From positions 13,808,001-13,872,000 of the forward strand of contig NC_046676.1 in NCBI RefSeq assembly GCF_003369915.1: a stretch of 64,000 nucleotides of DNA. Reading direction: 5' to 3'. The position numbers and the translations under genes are program-made. Positions 1-13,673 of the stretch are shown here, piece after piece; within the stretch, counting starts at the first letter, position 1, and the number at the start of each line of letters is the position of its first letter. The notes below the pieces were generated by a model, which was not told where the DNA came from, did not search any database, and saw only the letters and a program-made list of their open reading frames with translations. The stretch is from Drosophila miranda. Its lineage: Eukaryota; Arthropoda; Insecta; Diptera; Drosophilidae.

Positions 1-3000
1 TTATTTCCATTTTTATTCACCCTTTTTCGCACTGGCCATCAGCCATCAGGACATCAGGTCCTGGCAAACGGGGCCGCAAAAGTTTAAATAAATGTTTGAT
101 GAAATGCACAATTTTACGGGCGACCCCCCCTTGTTCAGTTAAATGTTAATCGCCCTCCCCACCCCCCACCGCACCGATCAGCCATCGTCGAAATTTTTAT
201 TTATTTCTGTTTTCAGTTGTGGCGTGGGACGGAAGGGGTAGGGGGCAAGCTGCAGCTGCCACCACATCCGCCGGGGGCTGCCTTCATACAATTAAACTAA
301 TTTCCGAGGATGGCAAGACAACTTATTTTGCATCGGCAATAAGTCGAGACGACTGTCCTCTGCCTGCACATGTCAATCGTTGGGGGCCATCGATTTCATT
401 TCGCGACGAGTCCTCCGCTTCTCCGCTCCCCCATTCGACAGCTGCCACCGCCCCTGATGGTGGCACAGCCACTGATCAGCCCTGGTCTCCCCTGCTTCTG
501 CTTCTGCTTCTGCTCATCAGTTTCTTATTTACAAAAGAAATCATGCAATTTGCATTTGTCTCTTTGCAAGCTGCTGATGCTGATGTTTTGTGCTGTTTTG
601 CCTTTGGTTTATTTCGCTTTTGTTGCCCTTATTTCGTGGAGACGTCAAGTACAGGGATTGGGTGTCGGCCAAAGTGACATAGTGGGGCAAAATCTGGCAG
701 CTTGGTGAATCCACAGGAGAACTCCTAAGGTATCTATGGGCTCATTGTTGCACTCAGGAAGTCCAAACCGACTGAAGTAGATACATATTTTGGGCAATAT
801 AAAGACACTTAAACCCTGGCACCATGTTGGGAGCTCATTAAACCCGTTTGTACCTATTCCCAACCGCCTTTCGGCCACTGTGCCGACTTGGTCAACTGTC
901 GGGCAGCAGCTGATTTGCATCGAAACGAAGCCAAAGCCACCAACAGTCAAATTGCCAGCGCTGCGAGGATTAATTCATTACACAAACCCGTTCAGCGCAA
1001 GAAATAATAACAACAATCAGCGGATGTGCCACAGGACAGAGTCGGTTGCAGGTCGCTGGATGGCCATCCAGGAGCTGTCCTACCCATCGCTTCTTCTCCT
1101 CCACCACTCTCCCCCCGCGACTCTCCTGCCTGTCTGGGGGTCTGTCCTCTTAATGCCACCGAAAACTCATTTGAATTTAGTTTTCATTTAATTTAATTTA
1201 ATTCGCCTTTGCCTGCGCTTCACTTTTGCAGCTCTTTCGCTTCGATTTGCCTTCGTTGCTTTCCGTTTTCCTTCATTACACTTCTGCTATTTCTTATTCT
1301 GCTTCTGCTGATTCGGTGCTGCTGCTGGCTGCTGGCTGCTCGCTGCTCGCTGCTGGTTGTGGCATGATGATGTTGCCTGATTTTCATTAGTTTTTTCCAT
1401 ATAAGTTTCAAATCGATAACGAGCATTCGTCGAAATCATATACATATATGAGTGGATGCCACAGCAGAAGCAGAAGCTAAAGCTGAACCTCCTGCTGGAG
1501 TGCAAGTCGGATTGGGCTGCCTGAGCTGGTGGGTCCGGCATGCGCACTGGCCACTGGCCACTGGGCACCAGAACGCTTAGCCCATGGGCTAAACAGCCAA
1601 GCCAAGCCGAGCCGGGCCAGGCCAAAACCCAGCTGGGCTGAGCGGCCTGTGAGTTATGTAAAGCGGCGATGCTATGACATAAATTGTTTGCTTTTGTCAT
1701 GAGGACCAGCAGACCACCAGAGCAGGAGTCGATTGTGATACGGAATAGCGAAGGGCAGCATGAAATTCTTGGCACATAGCACTATTCGTACATGGAAGAA
1801 GATGGATAATCGAAAGTTCTGTTTGGTTATTTTAAAAAAAGGTACTAGAAACCAGAAAAGACCCATCTTTTCATGAGGTACAGTCATAAGATATAGTCAT
1901 CAGATATTTATTAGCAGTAGATCTATAAGGCTATGGATCCTTACATAAAACTGTAACAAGAGAAGTTTCTGTGGTGTTGATCTATTACCTTCTTGGGTAA
2001 TCTTTCTTTCGCTGTGTTTACTACTCTCCCTCTACTACTATTTTGTATCACTCTATTGTCTGCCTTTCTCTCAGATACTTATAGCACCCACAATTAAACG
2101 TTTTAAAGCATCCATCTTATGCCGTTATATAGAGAGATTCCGAGTCTATCTGTTCCCAATCATAATTCACTTTCCGGAGGTTAAATATAACTTCGTAATC
2201 ATTAGGTGTGCAATATCTCAGCATAAGCAAAGGACAACCAATCTATCCCTTGGCAACGTGTCCAAAGCCTTCCTACCAATGGTTTTTCATCCACTTATTG
2301 CTCAGACATCATCTTCCATCGACAAATTTACCAATTTTAAGCAGGAGACACAAATGATAAATTAGCATACGTTTAGACGAAGGCCCGCAGTCCGCCCCCG
2401 CCCTCGGCCATATGCAAACACGCCAAAGTTTAACCCTTTGTTGGAGGAGCCAGTCTGCTGGACTGGCAGCCCTGGCAGCCGTCTTCATCGAGATAATTAA
2501 AATGCATAATTATGACGAAAATGCGACAACATTTTCCGGGCAGCAGCAAATTACGACAAATGCCGACAACGCATTTAGAAATGCAAATCAATCGGTGATG
2601 GGGACGGGATCCGTCTCAAGTAGGAAAGACCCAAAAGTCCGAGACCGAGGCATTATCATTTGGATACGCTTTTGTGTGTGGCGTGGCGGGGTGTGGTGTG
2701 GTGTGGTGTGGTGTGGCGGGTACCAAAAAATCAACTTCTAATTAGCATAAAATTTCATTCGACAAAAGTTTATTGAGTTCTGCATTAATTGCGTAGCGTG
2801 GCCCGTTCTGACGAATAACCCTTTAAGATCTGCCCAGGAATGGGACTGTAGATGGGAGTGGGAAGGGGGTCCACGGTCCAGGGTTTGAGGGCCTGGGCTC
2901 CGGCTTGGGCGTTCGTAAGGTGCGTAGACAATTAATCTCGAAATTGGGCAATATTTGACTTTTGTAGTCGCTGTCGCCAGTCTGTCCTGCCGCCTCCTCC

Positions 3001-6000
3001 TTTCTGCTGGCTTTTTAATGGGCAAATTTGAATTGCTAATATCTGGGGGAGGCACAGTTTTTTGGGGTTTTTGATGTTGACATATCGAGCCATATAGCAT
3101 AATGAACGCTTTGGCCACAGTTTTGCATATTTTCCCCTTCCCTTTTCGAGGGGATTTTTTATATTTTTATTAATTTTTGCATTGGCCAGGAGATTCTAAT
3201 TAGTACTAGATCGTCTATCGGATAAACTGAACTTTTTATGGATTTCTGTAATTGAAAAAAGCAATCGGATTGGTTTTTAGTAAAACGGAAAATATTCAAG
3301 CGATTTGGAGATAAGAATTATTTGTTTTTCACCGGGAAATTAAATATCTCAAAGGAGTAGTAAAATGCAGCAGGCCGGAGAGAAACTTTTGTGAAATTTA
3401 TTCACTTAGGATGCACTCAGCGACGACAAAATTTAGCTAATAAGATAATTACATTTTGCTGGCTTCCGCTCGGGCTGTAGTCTTTATAATTTCAGGCAAA
3501 CTCACACAGAGGAAGAGGCAGTGCTTGTGGCAGTGGCACTGGCGGATGCTGCAGCATCAGGGTCTGCAGCAGAGTCAGCTAATGGCCCCCGGCTACCTAG
3601 GTGCCAGCTCCTGGCCGGGACACAATCTAATTGCATACTTTCAGGCGCATAACTTTGCACTTAAATTAACCTGTAACCTATTTTACGTCGCCTCCTGCCA
3701 GCGGCCCATAATGAAGGACCCGGCCCCGGCCCCGGCCATCCATCCTCGCACCGGATGCAAATGAAAAAGAGCTGCATGAAGATGCCACAAGGGCCACGAC
3801 CACGACCGCCAAAGCGCGCGATAGAGTGGCTGTGACCGCCAAGAAGGAAGGTGGCAACATCATCATCGCTATCATCGCCAGAAACTAGTGCCTTGCCTTA
3901 ATTGCACGAATTTCATTCGGTTTAAATTAACGCCAATTTACTGTGGAGGTCACCAGTGAAGGAGCGCCGCGGTGTGTGTACAGCTAACAAGGCTCCCAGT
4001 TGAGAGGGAGAGGGAGAGGGAGAGCCGAAAGTTGTGTGAAACCCGCCGTGCCAGAGGTCAAAGCCAACCTTAATCAATGGTCTGTCTATGAATCCAGATT
4101 TATATAGTATTTTTGAGATATTTTTAATTCAAGATAAATTTCGAATAGAGTTCTCTTTGTTGTGCTTTTCCTGTAGTAAAATTGCACTTTAATCAATTCC
4201 TCTGCTCAACTTGGCCCCAATCCAGCCCCGACCCCAGCCCCTGCTAAGCTAACACTTTCCCTTCCACTTGGCAGCGTAATTGACATCATTTTCGGTATAA
4301 TTATGACAATATTCAAGGCTCTATTCGAGTCCCTGGCAGATTTTAATGTGCACACAAAACATGCATTATCATGCGCGTCCTCAGTGCCTCCGTGTGTGTG
4401 CGTGTGTATCTATGTGCTATGTGTTTCCCTGTGTTTGTGACGACGTGATTTGAATTCTAATATTTGCTCATTGAAAGAGTCAAAAGGGCTCTGCGCTGTG
4501 TATGTATGTCAGGGCAGGTCAACAGCAGAATGCTCCATATACTAGATCCGTAATGAGAATAAATTGAAAAGTTGATTACGCTGTTGGGTCTCTGCAATTT
4601 GTGATTACTTTCCGAAGAAATAAACTAGTTTTCCCATATATCTCCACTGGTTTCTCGTCCATCAGCACGAGCCTTTTCTCTATACCCGTTTCCTATATAT
4701 CCTTTCGTATGGCTACCCTTTCAGGGACCACCGCCCACCCCTCATTTGTGTATCGGCGTTGTCTTCTTGCCTGCTGCTTAACAATCCAAACCTGTCTGCC
4801 CATTCCGTTGCAAATTTTTAATTTATTACGTCTGTCGATGATTTTTCTACTACTTTTTTGGCGATTTAAGCAACATTTTTTATTTGGCCCAGTCATCCCC
4901 CAAGCATGCCACACCACACCACACCACCCATAACATATCCACATGGACGATGGACGATGGACGATGGACGATGGACGATGGACGATGGACGATACAGACG
5001 GGCTCTCGGACAATACGAAACTCGCGAAATTCGTAATTTTGCATTTTTATACAAATTCCGCGAGCTTGTTCTTATTTTTATTTTTGGCTGAAAGAGTGCG
5101 AGAAAACGAGAGGGTGGAGAGGGTGGAGAGGGTGGAGAGAGATTCCCCCTTCTCAGCAGCAGGAGCATTGTTTTCCTTAATTAATGTTTAATCAGCAGGA
5201 CTCGAACCAACGGCAAGAGCCGAGCATCAGCAGCACCGCGTCCCTGGCTGCTGACCAAAGCAACGAACCACATGCGATAATGGTCAAAATAATAAAAATG
5301 AACAGCTGAGCAGCACCAGCAGAGGAAGCACCAGATCCAGCCCCAGCCCCAGCCCCAACCCACCCGGCGGTTGAGTGGTTTGTACACGGGTGGCTCGTGT
5401 GAGGCATGGAGACGGTGGCTGGCCTCGACTGGGGTTTGGTTTTTAACGCTCGGGTGTGCGGCTTAAGGTGGCGCTGGCGATTGCGAATGCGAATGAGAGT
5501 CCTGCATCCTCTGGTCCCGTCTTCGTGGGTATCGTTTTTTACCAATTTCCAGTGAACCGAAACCCGCGCGTTGTTTTCGCCCACAAACACACACACACAC
5601 ACAACCCTAGGGGGGCAGGGGCAAGGGCCGGGGTAGCTAGGGCGATGCAAAAACGTAAATGAAAACAAATTCGCGGCCAAGAAAAAATTAACAAAACACA
5701 AAACAAACTTTTGGGCGCATGTGAAGAGAGAGAAAGAGGGAGAGAGAGAGAGAGCACAAGGAGGCGTGGATGAGGAGGGGACTGTCAGGGACTGGGGGCA
5801 ACATGGGACTGTCGCTGCACATTTTTCCAGCGTGCACGTACCCATAATCAGTCCAAAGGGTAGGTACATTGTTGGTGTCCGTCTCGGGGGCAGTTGGGTG
5901 GCGACCATTTGGTCAAGCGACAGTTGCCCCACCAGCCCCACCGCTCTCCGCAGCGCAGAACAGAAAAAAATGTATGAGAAAGTTCTGAATTTACGCGAAA

Positions 6001-6600
6001 TAAAAGTATTTTGGAGAACGGGGCTTGAAGCTGGAGTTGGAGATGGAGATGGAGATGGAGATGGGACCTGGAGAAGGGGAAGCGCTAAAAATGGCAATGC
6101 AAAAAATTGTTGGTAGCCTCAGCCCCAAAAGAGTTGCAGGTGGTGTGAGCGAGGGCTGGCCAGACGACAACCGAATGGGTGTTCCTCTCCAGCCGCCCAA
6201 ACAAGCCATACATACAGATCGGATCGCCATTCCCATACAGAGGTGGCCACCATGGGGGGGCTGGCTGGAGAGATGGTCCATTGCTAGCCAAGTTACCTTT
6301 TTAATGGTATGAGATACAGTCTCCCCGTAGGCCTTCGGATGGTTGGACGCTGCCTTGGGGATTAATGTTAGTTTGCAAAGCCAACATCATCTCTATAGGC
6401 ACTCAAATATGCTATTCCTTCCGTTAGTTTACTTAACTGCAATAAGTTCAGCGACCAGCTACCTGCCAAAAACTGTTGGCATCCCCAAAATCAATAATCG
6501 ATACCCGGAACTCCTCTAATCAAGGCTTGTACGGTTACCTCTTGTACATTTAGGATGTATGTACTTGGGTGCATACCTGGATCAGCATTCCATGTGGCTG
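1..6600. other. Gene-free region, left part
   Basis: No coding region supported. It holds GTGTG-type repeats (2688-2716), a GGGAGA tract (4001-4024), ATGGACG heptamers (4943-4991), GGTGGAGA repeats (5110-5138), CCAGCC repeats (5337-5360), a GA-rich tract (5723-5754) and GGAGAT repeats (6036-6063). The rest is AT-rich unique DNA with many TAATTA-type stretches, typical of fly regulatory or intronic DNA. Confidence 0.7.
4943..4991 (+). repeat. Seven perfect ATGGACG heptamers
   Basis: Forty-nine bases of exact tandem repeat, flanked by CAC on the left and ATAC on the right. Confidence 0.95.
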
Positions 6601-6733
6601 AAATTCTAATTTACTTAAATTACATTTTATTCCATTCAATAACTTAGAATGACTTTTGAATACACACACGCACACACACACACCGAGGAGAGAGCTTGCA
6701 CGTAACCGAAAACTTACATGAACAAACTGCCAC

Positions 6734-6769
6734 AGAGAGAGAGAGAGAGGGGGAGAGAGAGAGAGAGAA
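6734..6769 (+). repeat. GA microsatellite with G interruption
   Basis: Two GA runs split by GGGGG. GA repeats can bind GAGA factor. Confidence 0.9.
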
Positions 6770-7923
6770 AGGGACGGAGACGGAGACGGCGATACGACGG
6801 AGAGAATTGAGAACTTTTGCGACGTAATGAAAACCTCCTAAATGTATGCAATGAAATGCATTTCGAGGCGTACCCACCCAACCAGAAAGCCAGTCCCTCC
6901 CACACCACACCACACCACACCACCCAACCGCCCTGCCTGCCCGCCTGCCTGCCCGCCTGCCACCCAGATACACGACTGCAACTTGTACTAATAATAATGC
7001 AAATGTCTGCCTGTCATTTCTGTTCATTTACTTAAAGTTCCTTCGGCCCCACACCGCAGCCATGCACCACCGAGGGCCGAGAGTTTGGCTCTGGCGTCAG
7101 AACTTAACTACGCATACTAATACATGCAGAGGGAAACCCGGCCAGCACCAGACCCACCAGACCCACCAATACCACCCCGTCCATTTGTATAGCCGAAAAT
7201 GCACACCAGACTTTTTGGGTCCTTTAACTGAATTAACTTGTACGGCATGGCCATGGCCACCCCCCCAGGATACCCAGCCAAGTCCTGCCATGCCCTGCCC
7301 TGCCCCAAACCCAGCAGAGCTCTCTGCCTGCTACACTAACCAACTATTGTGCGTCACACGACGAAGGAGCAGAAGGGAGACGCAGACAGAAAGAGAGACG
7401 ATGAGGGAAAATCCTTGCCCAAGCTACGTTCTCATAACATTTTCGTTTGTAAATTTTGAATTTTCGTAATTCCAAATGAGAATGCAAGACCCAACACGAA
7501 GAGAGGCATGCCGCCGCCCCTCCTCATGCCCCAGATACCCTCTGCCTCCGTACATTTCCCATGCCCCGCACTGCGGCAGACTTAGACTTGGTCATTTTAT
7601 GCGTTTGATGCTAATTTTCCAAGGCGGTTTTGGCAGCGTTGGCAAGGACATTGCATCGGTGTTGGTGTGGTGTTGTCAGGCACTCTGGCAATGTGCTGGT
7701 ATGCGTCGTGTAAGAGAGTGTGTGCTTCTGTGTGTGTGGGTTTCCGGTCTGTTTCGATGCGGCCCGTGAAGAGAGGGGCTCTGGGCTGTGGGTAGTCGGG
7801 TGTGGCTGGTAGCTTTGTTAATGCCAAAAACTTAAGCAGCCGTAGCCCCGCTCCCATTCTCCTTCCCAACATCATCATCATCATCATCGTCATCGGCGTC
7901 CATGTCCCACAAAGGGGGCTAGC

Positions 7924-7930
<7 letters not shown>

Positions 7931-7957
<27 letters not shown>
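7931..7957 (+). repeat. GT microsatellite
   Basis: About 13 uninterrupted GT units. Confidence 0.95.
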
Positions 7958-7960
<3 letters not shown>

Positions 7961-8856
7961 ATGTGGACAGATTTATAATTGTGCGTTGTTGTTGCTGTCT
8001 CTGTTTGCTATATACAAAACGTAGACGGAAACGTCGGAGAGGCAGCAGCGGCGGCAGCGGCGGCAGCAGCAAGTCATCTACATGAGTGCAAGTAGCTGGC
8101 TGCATGTCCTGCCACTTCCTAACGCTTCCTGTCCAACACAACCAACTGGCCGTACTGTTTTTGTTGCTGCTGCTGCTGCTGCTGCTGTTGCAGCTGTGTT
8201 TGTTGTGTTTGCAGTTATCGGTGCGGAATAGGCTTTTGTATTTGGCCAAAATAAGGAAAATGAAGGAGCAGCAGAGAAGCAGCCAGAAGAGGACAGCCAC
8301 AGTGGCAGCTTTTAATGTATGCAGACAAGTGCTTAATTAAGGCAGTGACGGGGTCAAAAGGGACTGCCAGGAGGAGTTCAAAGGGGTGGATGATACGAAA
8401 TTCTCCTATATTCTCTGAAGACTAGCTTGGGCTAACAAAGGATCACAAAAGTCTGCACAAAATGCTCTAAAATATGTATAAATTCCACTCTTTCCGATCT
8501 ATATTCTACAACCAGAAGGGGAGATCGGAATTGATCCCTTCTTGCTTACTTTTGGGATGTACTATTAATTCCCACTCTAGGGACCCCCTAGGCCCCTCCA
8601 GGCCCGCTCTAGGCCCCCCTTAGATATATATTTTCGCACACAACGTCCCTGGCCATCGGACTAATTCATTTACACTGCAATAGTTCATTTATATATGAGA
8701 GCCGGGCGGCACACACGCACTCACTCGCCACGAAGGAGAGACAAACTCGGAGTCAACTTATGTATTATATGAGGGGCGGAGAGGGGGGTGCTTAGGTATG
8801 TACCGAAGTACAACATGCAACTAAATACATGCACAGACCAATGTCTAATTGTACAT

Positions 8857-8916
8857 ACACACACACACACACACACTCTCTCAGACATTATCAAATTCCA
8901 CACACACACACACACA
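8857..8916 (+). repeat. Paired CA microsatellites
   Basis: AC run at 8857-8876 then TCTCTC, and a second CA run from 8899. Confidence 0.9.
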
Positions 8917-9223
8917 TACACAGTGGAATAGCTGTGCGAGCGCAAGACATGGACATGGACAAAGTATGTTGGTGTCGTCGTCAAATGAATCTCATTTGCA
9001 TTTAAATTAGGAACCTCGAAGAAGGAGAACAGCACAAGCCGAAGCCGAAGCCCAAGCAGCAGGACCAGGAGAAGGGGAGTGGTATCATTGGGGCTGGGGG
9101 ATCCCCACGTTGCCCACAGTTCTCCACAGTCCATGTCCCTCTGCCCCGCCTCGCCTCGCCTCGTCCCTCCAGCCTGTCAGCCAGCTCCACCTCAGTTCGA
9201 GTTGCTGCCTCGCCTCGCCTACC

Positions 9224-9224
<1 letters not shown>

Positions 9225-9257
<33 letters not shown>
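9225..9257 (+). repeat. GAC trinucleotide repeat (11 units)
   Basis: Perfect GAC run after CCTCGCCTCGCC; judged non-coding. Confidence 0.95.
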
Positions 9258-10260
9258 TTTGCTGCATAAAATCTGTTTCAACATTTCGATAAATTTTCTT
9301 AAGGGGCGATTTCTGGGGGCATGCAGCGCTGCAATGTCTTCCCAATTCGGCTTAGTGCGTCCGAGTGTTTGCGTCTGCTTAGAGTGCTGGTATGGGTGAC
9401 TTCTGAATGCATAAATGTTGATAATAATGTTGAGTAAAACTTGATTTGTTTAGTGCTCTCAATACATAGATGCTCGTAGATATACATGCGCACAGACCTC
9501 TCGCATATCTGGCCCTCTCTTTCTCTCACTGCCCCACCCACTCGGGCAATACATAATGCATATAATGAGTATGCAGATGGAGTTGCGTTGCAGATGCCTC
9601 CGATGCAGTTGTGGTCGGGTCAGCACAGTAGCCTGGGGGCCGGCCGGCCAGCAGCTGGAGGGAAGACGTTCAACCATGCTGATGGCAATACATTTGATTT
9701 TGGGCAATACATTCAAAGCAGTACCAGGTATTGGGAATGCGAGAGCACAATTCTTGGAAATCTTTCGGGGTAATCGAATGTGAGGAGAATCCGAAGATAC
9801 CTCTGAAGGTACCCATGGATTTCATGGATTTCTAAAAGAGACCAACTTCTGAAGGGTTTTCCATCACGTCAGGGCCCACTGTGCAAATAAACACCAAACT
9901 ACACTCAACACTCATCTGCATATTGACCATTAGTTCTAATCATTTTATATGCCTAAAGAGACAACAGCAGCAGCAGGAGCGGCAGCAGAGAGACAGAGCA
10001 GACATTTCGGTCTTTGTCGTCTCAGCATACACACAGATATACATAGACACACACACAGTCGGAATGTTTTGGAAAAGGGTAATGTTTCAGGGGGAGCTTT
10101 TGGGGGAGGGGATTGTGCAATGGACAGGCTCTTCAGTTGCACATACCTGCATATAAAATAATCTGTTTACTATAAATATCATTTCATATGCAACGTAAAT
10201 ACATAAAAGCCGTCTCACACACACACACACACACGGCATACGCCTCATGACACCGACTGG

Positions 10261-10263
<3 letters not shown>

Positions 10264-10293
<30 letters not shown>
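10264..10293 (+). repeat. CA microsatellite (15 units)
   Basis: Perfect run; another CA tract lies close by at about 10217-10234. Confidence 0.95.
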
Positions 10294-10295
<2 letters not shown>

Positions 10296-11863
10296 CATCA
10301 AGTAAATTTGCAGCACATCAAAGTTATACGAAATATGCATTAAACAGGGAAAATCTGGAGGTGGAGGAGGTGTCGCCCCAGGTCTGATGTCGTTGTCCTG
10401 CTCATGGCTGTTGTTGTCTGCTGCATATCCTTAGCAGGCTCCTTCCGTGTGCGTGTGTGTGTGTGTGAGCCCTGTGTGCCTTGTGCATTTTTGAGTTTCT
10501 AATTATAAGTGATACTCAATGTCCACGTATAAACACCCTGAGACGACAAGCAATATACATATGTATGTGTATATGTTTGTATAGCCATCCACTCGTATGT
10601 ATGTATGTACGTATGTATGTATGTATGTACAACCACACAAACGGATAATTTGGCAGCATTCTCCAAGGCGGCTGGAAGGATGCGATGCAATGCAATGCAA
10701 TTTATCCCCTTACGAGCACGAGGAAGGAAGCACTGCAGCTGCTGTAAATTCGATTATTACACAACATTCTTATATGTACATAAAAGACAACTACTATATA
10801 CTCGTACTGGTACTCGAATTCTCGCACAGAAGAGTACTCATCGCCCCGATGGATAAGCTCTTTAGATGTTCTTGCAGTGGCCCTAGATCCACAATTTCGA
10901 TTATAATAATTTTAATTAAAAATGTTCCTTAACTCTGGCACACACAAAAATAATTTACCACAAGGCAAAACTACAACTTGAATGGTTTTAAGCATAAGCG
11001 AATTATGCAAAAGTTTTGGTGTTTTCCAAAAGTCTCGCCTCCCCCCCGCCCCCGCCCTGTCACGCACTTTGGGGGCAAAAAAAGAATACACATTTCTGAT
11101 TTTTAGTTTCCATTATGGCCAACAAGAGGACGAGCATTTACCACGAGCATGGTAATCCTCCCAATCCCCATACCACACCATACCATACCATACCACACCC
11201 TCTACCTATACAAATCCCAGTTGCTTAGCACTGTCATCCATTTGCTTACTTTGCATATTCATAATTTCATTTTACGTATTTCAATTAGAATATCATCATC
11301 ATGGAACACTTGGAACAATGGAACTAGTTGAGTGGCTCGCCGGACGAGGGGCTACAGATGGGGCTGCTAGAGACGAGAGGACGGAGGACGGAGGACGGCG
11401 GATGGAGGGAAAAGTTCTGTTATTCTTCGGCAAGGATAATGGTACAAAATTGTTGAGTAGTTTTGTCTACGGCATTAACTGATTTACATTGCGAATAAAA
11501 ATGAGTGCAATTTCCATTATGAATTATTCTCTTTATTATTTCAAAGGCCGCTTGAAATTCTTGAAAGTGCAGTAGGATGCACCTGGAATATTAGCTCGAA
11601 AATAATTAAGAAGCAGTTTAGCATAAACTTTAATCTAGAGGCCTTCCCTAAAATTCAGTTTAAAAATTCGAATATTTCCCCTGCTTATTTTGGCCTCAAT
11701 GAAATCTCTCAATGACATTGACGGCACAAAGTCAAATGGCAAAGTAAGAGCCATAATATATTGATTATAAATATGAATGGGTGAGGCAGCAGGCAGCAGG
11801 CAGCAGGCAGCACAGGCCTGGCCCTTGCCGCAAGCCCAACAAAGTGCGTCTGGCCCTGTCAAA

Positions 11864-11878
11864 GACGACGACGACGAG

Positions 11879-11909
<31 letters not shown>

Positions 11910-11910
11910 T
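11864..11910 (+). repeat. GAC repeat with one interruption
   Basis: GAC units broken once by GAG; the frame around it is open but looks like chance. Confidence 0.9.
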
Positions 11911-12810
11911 TGAGGATATGTCGTCATATATGTGGTTGCCTTTTGTCAGAGCCACAATAACTTACTCATTTTGCTCAATAATAAATGCAATTATGTGCCT
12001 GGAAGCCCCAGCCCCAGCCCCATGCCATACCGTGCTGTTCGGTGCCCTCTTCAGCCGCAGTGCAGCCAGGACCAGGACCAGGACCACGACGACGATGAAG
12101 AAGTCGAGGACGAACAACAACCAAATTAATTTAGACACAAAGCCTGGCCAAAAGGGCATTGCGGGTAACGGGTAACGGGTAACGCCGCTGTCAGTCTTTG
12201 GCCCCAAAAATTTGCATTTTGGCGCAGCTTCACGAAAATGCCTTTGTTTAGATTTCCTTGTGAATTTAATTTATTGGAAAATTAGCGCATGACACACAAG
12301 CTGCAAAACTAATTGAAAAGGCTGGTGCAGATAACAGGAAGGGGCACAGGAGGCACCCACGGGGGGGGGCAAGTGATGGAAAGCCGCATGCAGCATGATA
12401 TTCGCATAATTTTTACATATTTAATGGACTGCTTTAATGAATCGTCGGCCAGCCAATTACCAAACAATTAGCCCCGGTCTCTCAGCGGCTAGTGGTCTCG
12501 CACTAAGTAGTGGCAGCTCTTTACTTTCTATAATTAGCACATTCTTATGTTGCCGGTGTTAACAGGCGCTTGGCACGAAGACTGCCGATGATCCATGGGA
12601 ACTCTGCCACAATTATAGTTATGTTTATGTGGAAAATCCTCGCGACCAATGGCAATTGTAGTTGGAATTGTAGAAATGAAGAGGGGAGGTCGTGGGAAGA
12701 AATAAATTGGTACTAACCGAAGAGAGGGGAAAGAAGAGAACACCAGTACATCCCATGCTCTACTCGAATAACTAGGGCGTTGTGGAAATCAGGAAACACA
12801 AATAATTACG

Positions 12811-12836
12811 TACACCCCCCGCATCGGGGGGGTGTA
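12811..12836 (+). repeat. Perfect 10-bp inverted repeat (hairpin)
   Basis: TACACCCCCC, a six-base loop, then GGGGGGTGTA. The C/G run makes it unusually stable for this AT-rich neighbourhood. Confidence 0.9.
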
Positions 12837-13635
12837 GGGTGTACCCTTCTGGTTATTCATTATGAAAAGAAAATTGTAAATTCGTCGCATATCCTGCTGT
12901 CGCGCCCATTCCTTGTCACCTTGTAATTAACTTAAATGATAATAAATAACTTTTAATATTTTATTAATTAACTTCCGTTGGGAGTGCGTGTGCTCTCCAG
13001 ACAGGGACCTGGACCAGGACCAGGACACCGAGAGTGCTCTGGCCCGTGGATGGAACGCATTAAAAACGCATGGAAAATTAAACCCCGACACAAAACACAA
13101 CTTCGTTCGGGTGTGCCATTGCTTCGATTATTTTTTGTTGTGTTTTTTGGCCAAGTCCTTCATTAAAATGTCATTCGGCACAGGAAATTAAAACATTTCG
13201 CATTGCAAATGGCAAATGGCAATCGCCCCATAATGTACGTACAATGTGGATGCAAAAAAGTGCGTTCCATATATTGAATGTGTTGCAAATTGTTTTCATT
13301 ATTTTGCAGAGCTTTACACAATTTTTCGCTAGTTGTTTTGGGACCCGAACTCGTCTGTGGATTAGTTGGACCATTTCCTGCGTCACAATCGCATTTGGTT
13401 TGCAAATCCCCAGTCCAATCCCCAATCATTCAAAATGTAGTCTAATTTTGCATTACGCAAAAGTCGGAAATGGGGACTGCCAGCGTATGGCCTGGCCACT
13501 GCCTCGGGGGTCTGGTCTGTCTTGGTTTGGATACGAGTATCTTTGATATCCGTGGTCTGGTATAATTTGTGCGCGTTTAATTTGTAATTCTATTACCCAG
13601 GCAAAACGAGTGGGCCAACGACCAACTGGTTCTCG

Positions 13636-13641
<6 letters not shown>

Positions 13642-13668
<27 letters not shown>
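13642..13668 (+). repeat. CT microsatellite
   Basis: About 13 CT units. Confidence 0.95.

Positions 13669-13673
<5 letters not shown>

Noticed and set aside
5198..5208. GGTTCGAGTCC on the minus strand, a perfect tRNA B-box word
   Set aside because: No matching A-box or cloverleaf: the T-stem has a mismatch and the acceptor arms do not pair.
5192..6097. 301-codon open frame on the minus strand
   Set aside because: Composition is Pro/Ser repeats from microsatellites (GGAGAT, GA, CCAGCC tracts); no domain and no plausible codon bias.
9184..9265. GAC run ending DFAA-stop after an acceptor-like CCACCTCAG
   Set aside because: The preceding residues come from CCTCG repeats and the tail is only three residues; much weaker than the right-edge example.
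11777..12175. 132-codon ATG-led frame with a poly-Asp tract
   Set aside because: The length is explained by repeat tracts (CAGCAGG, GAC, CCAGCC, AGGACC); the sequence between them is not protein-like.
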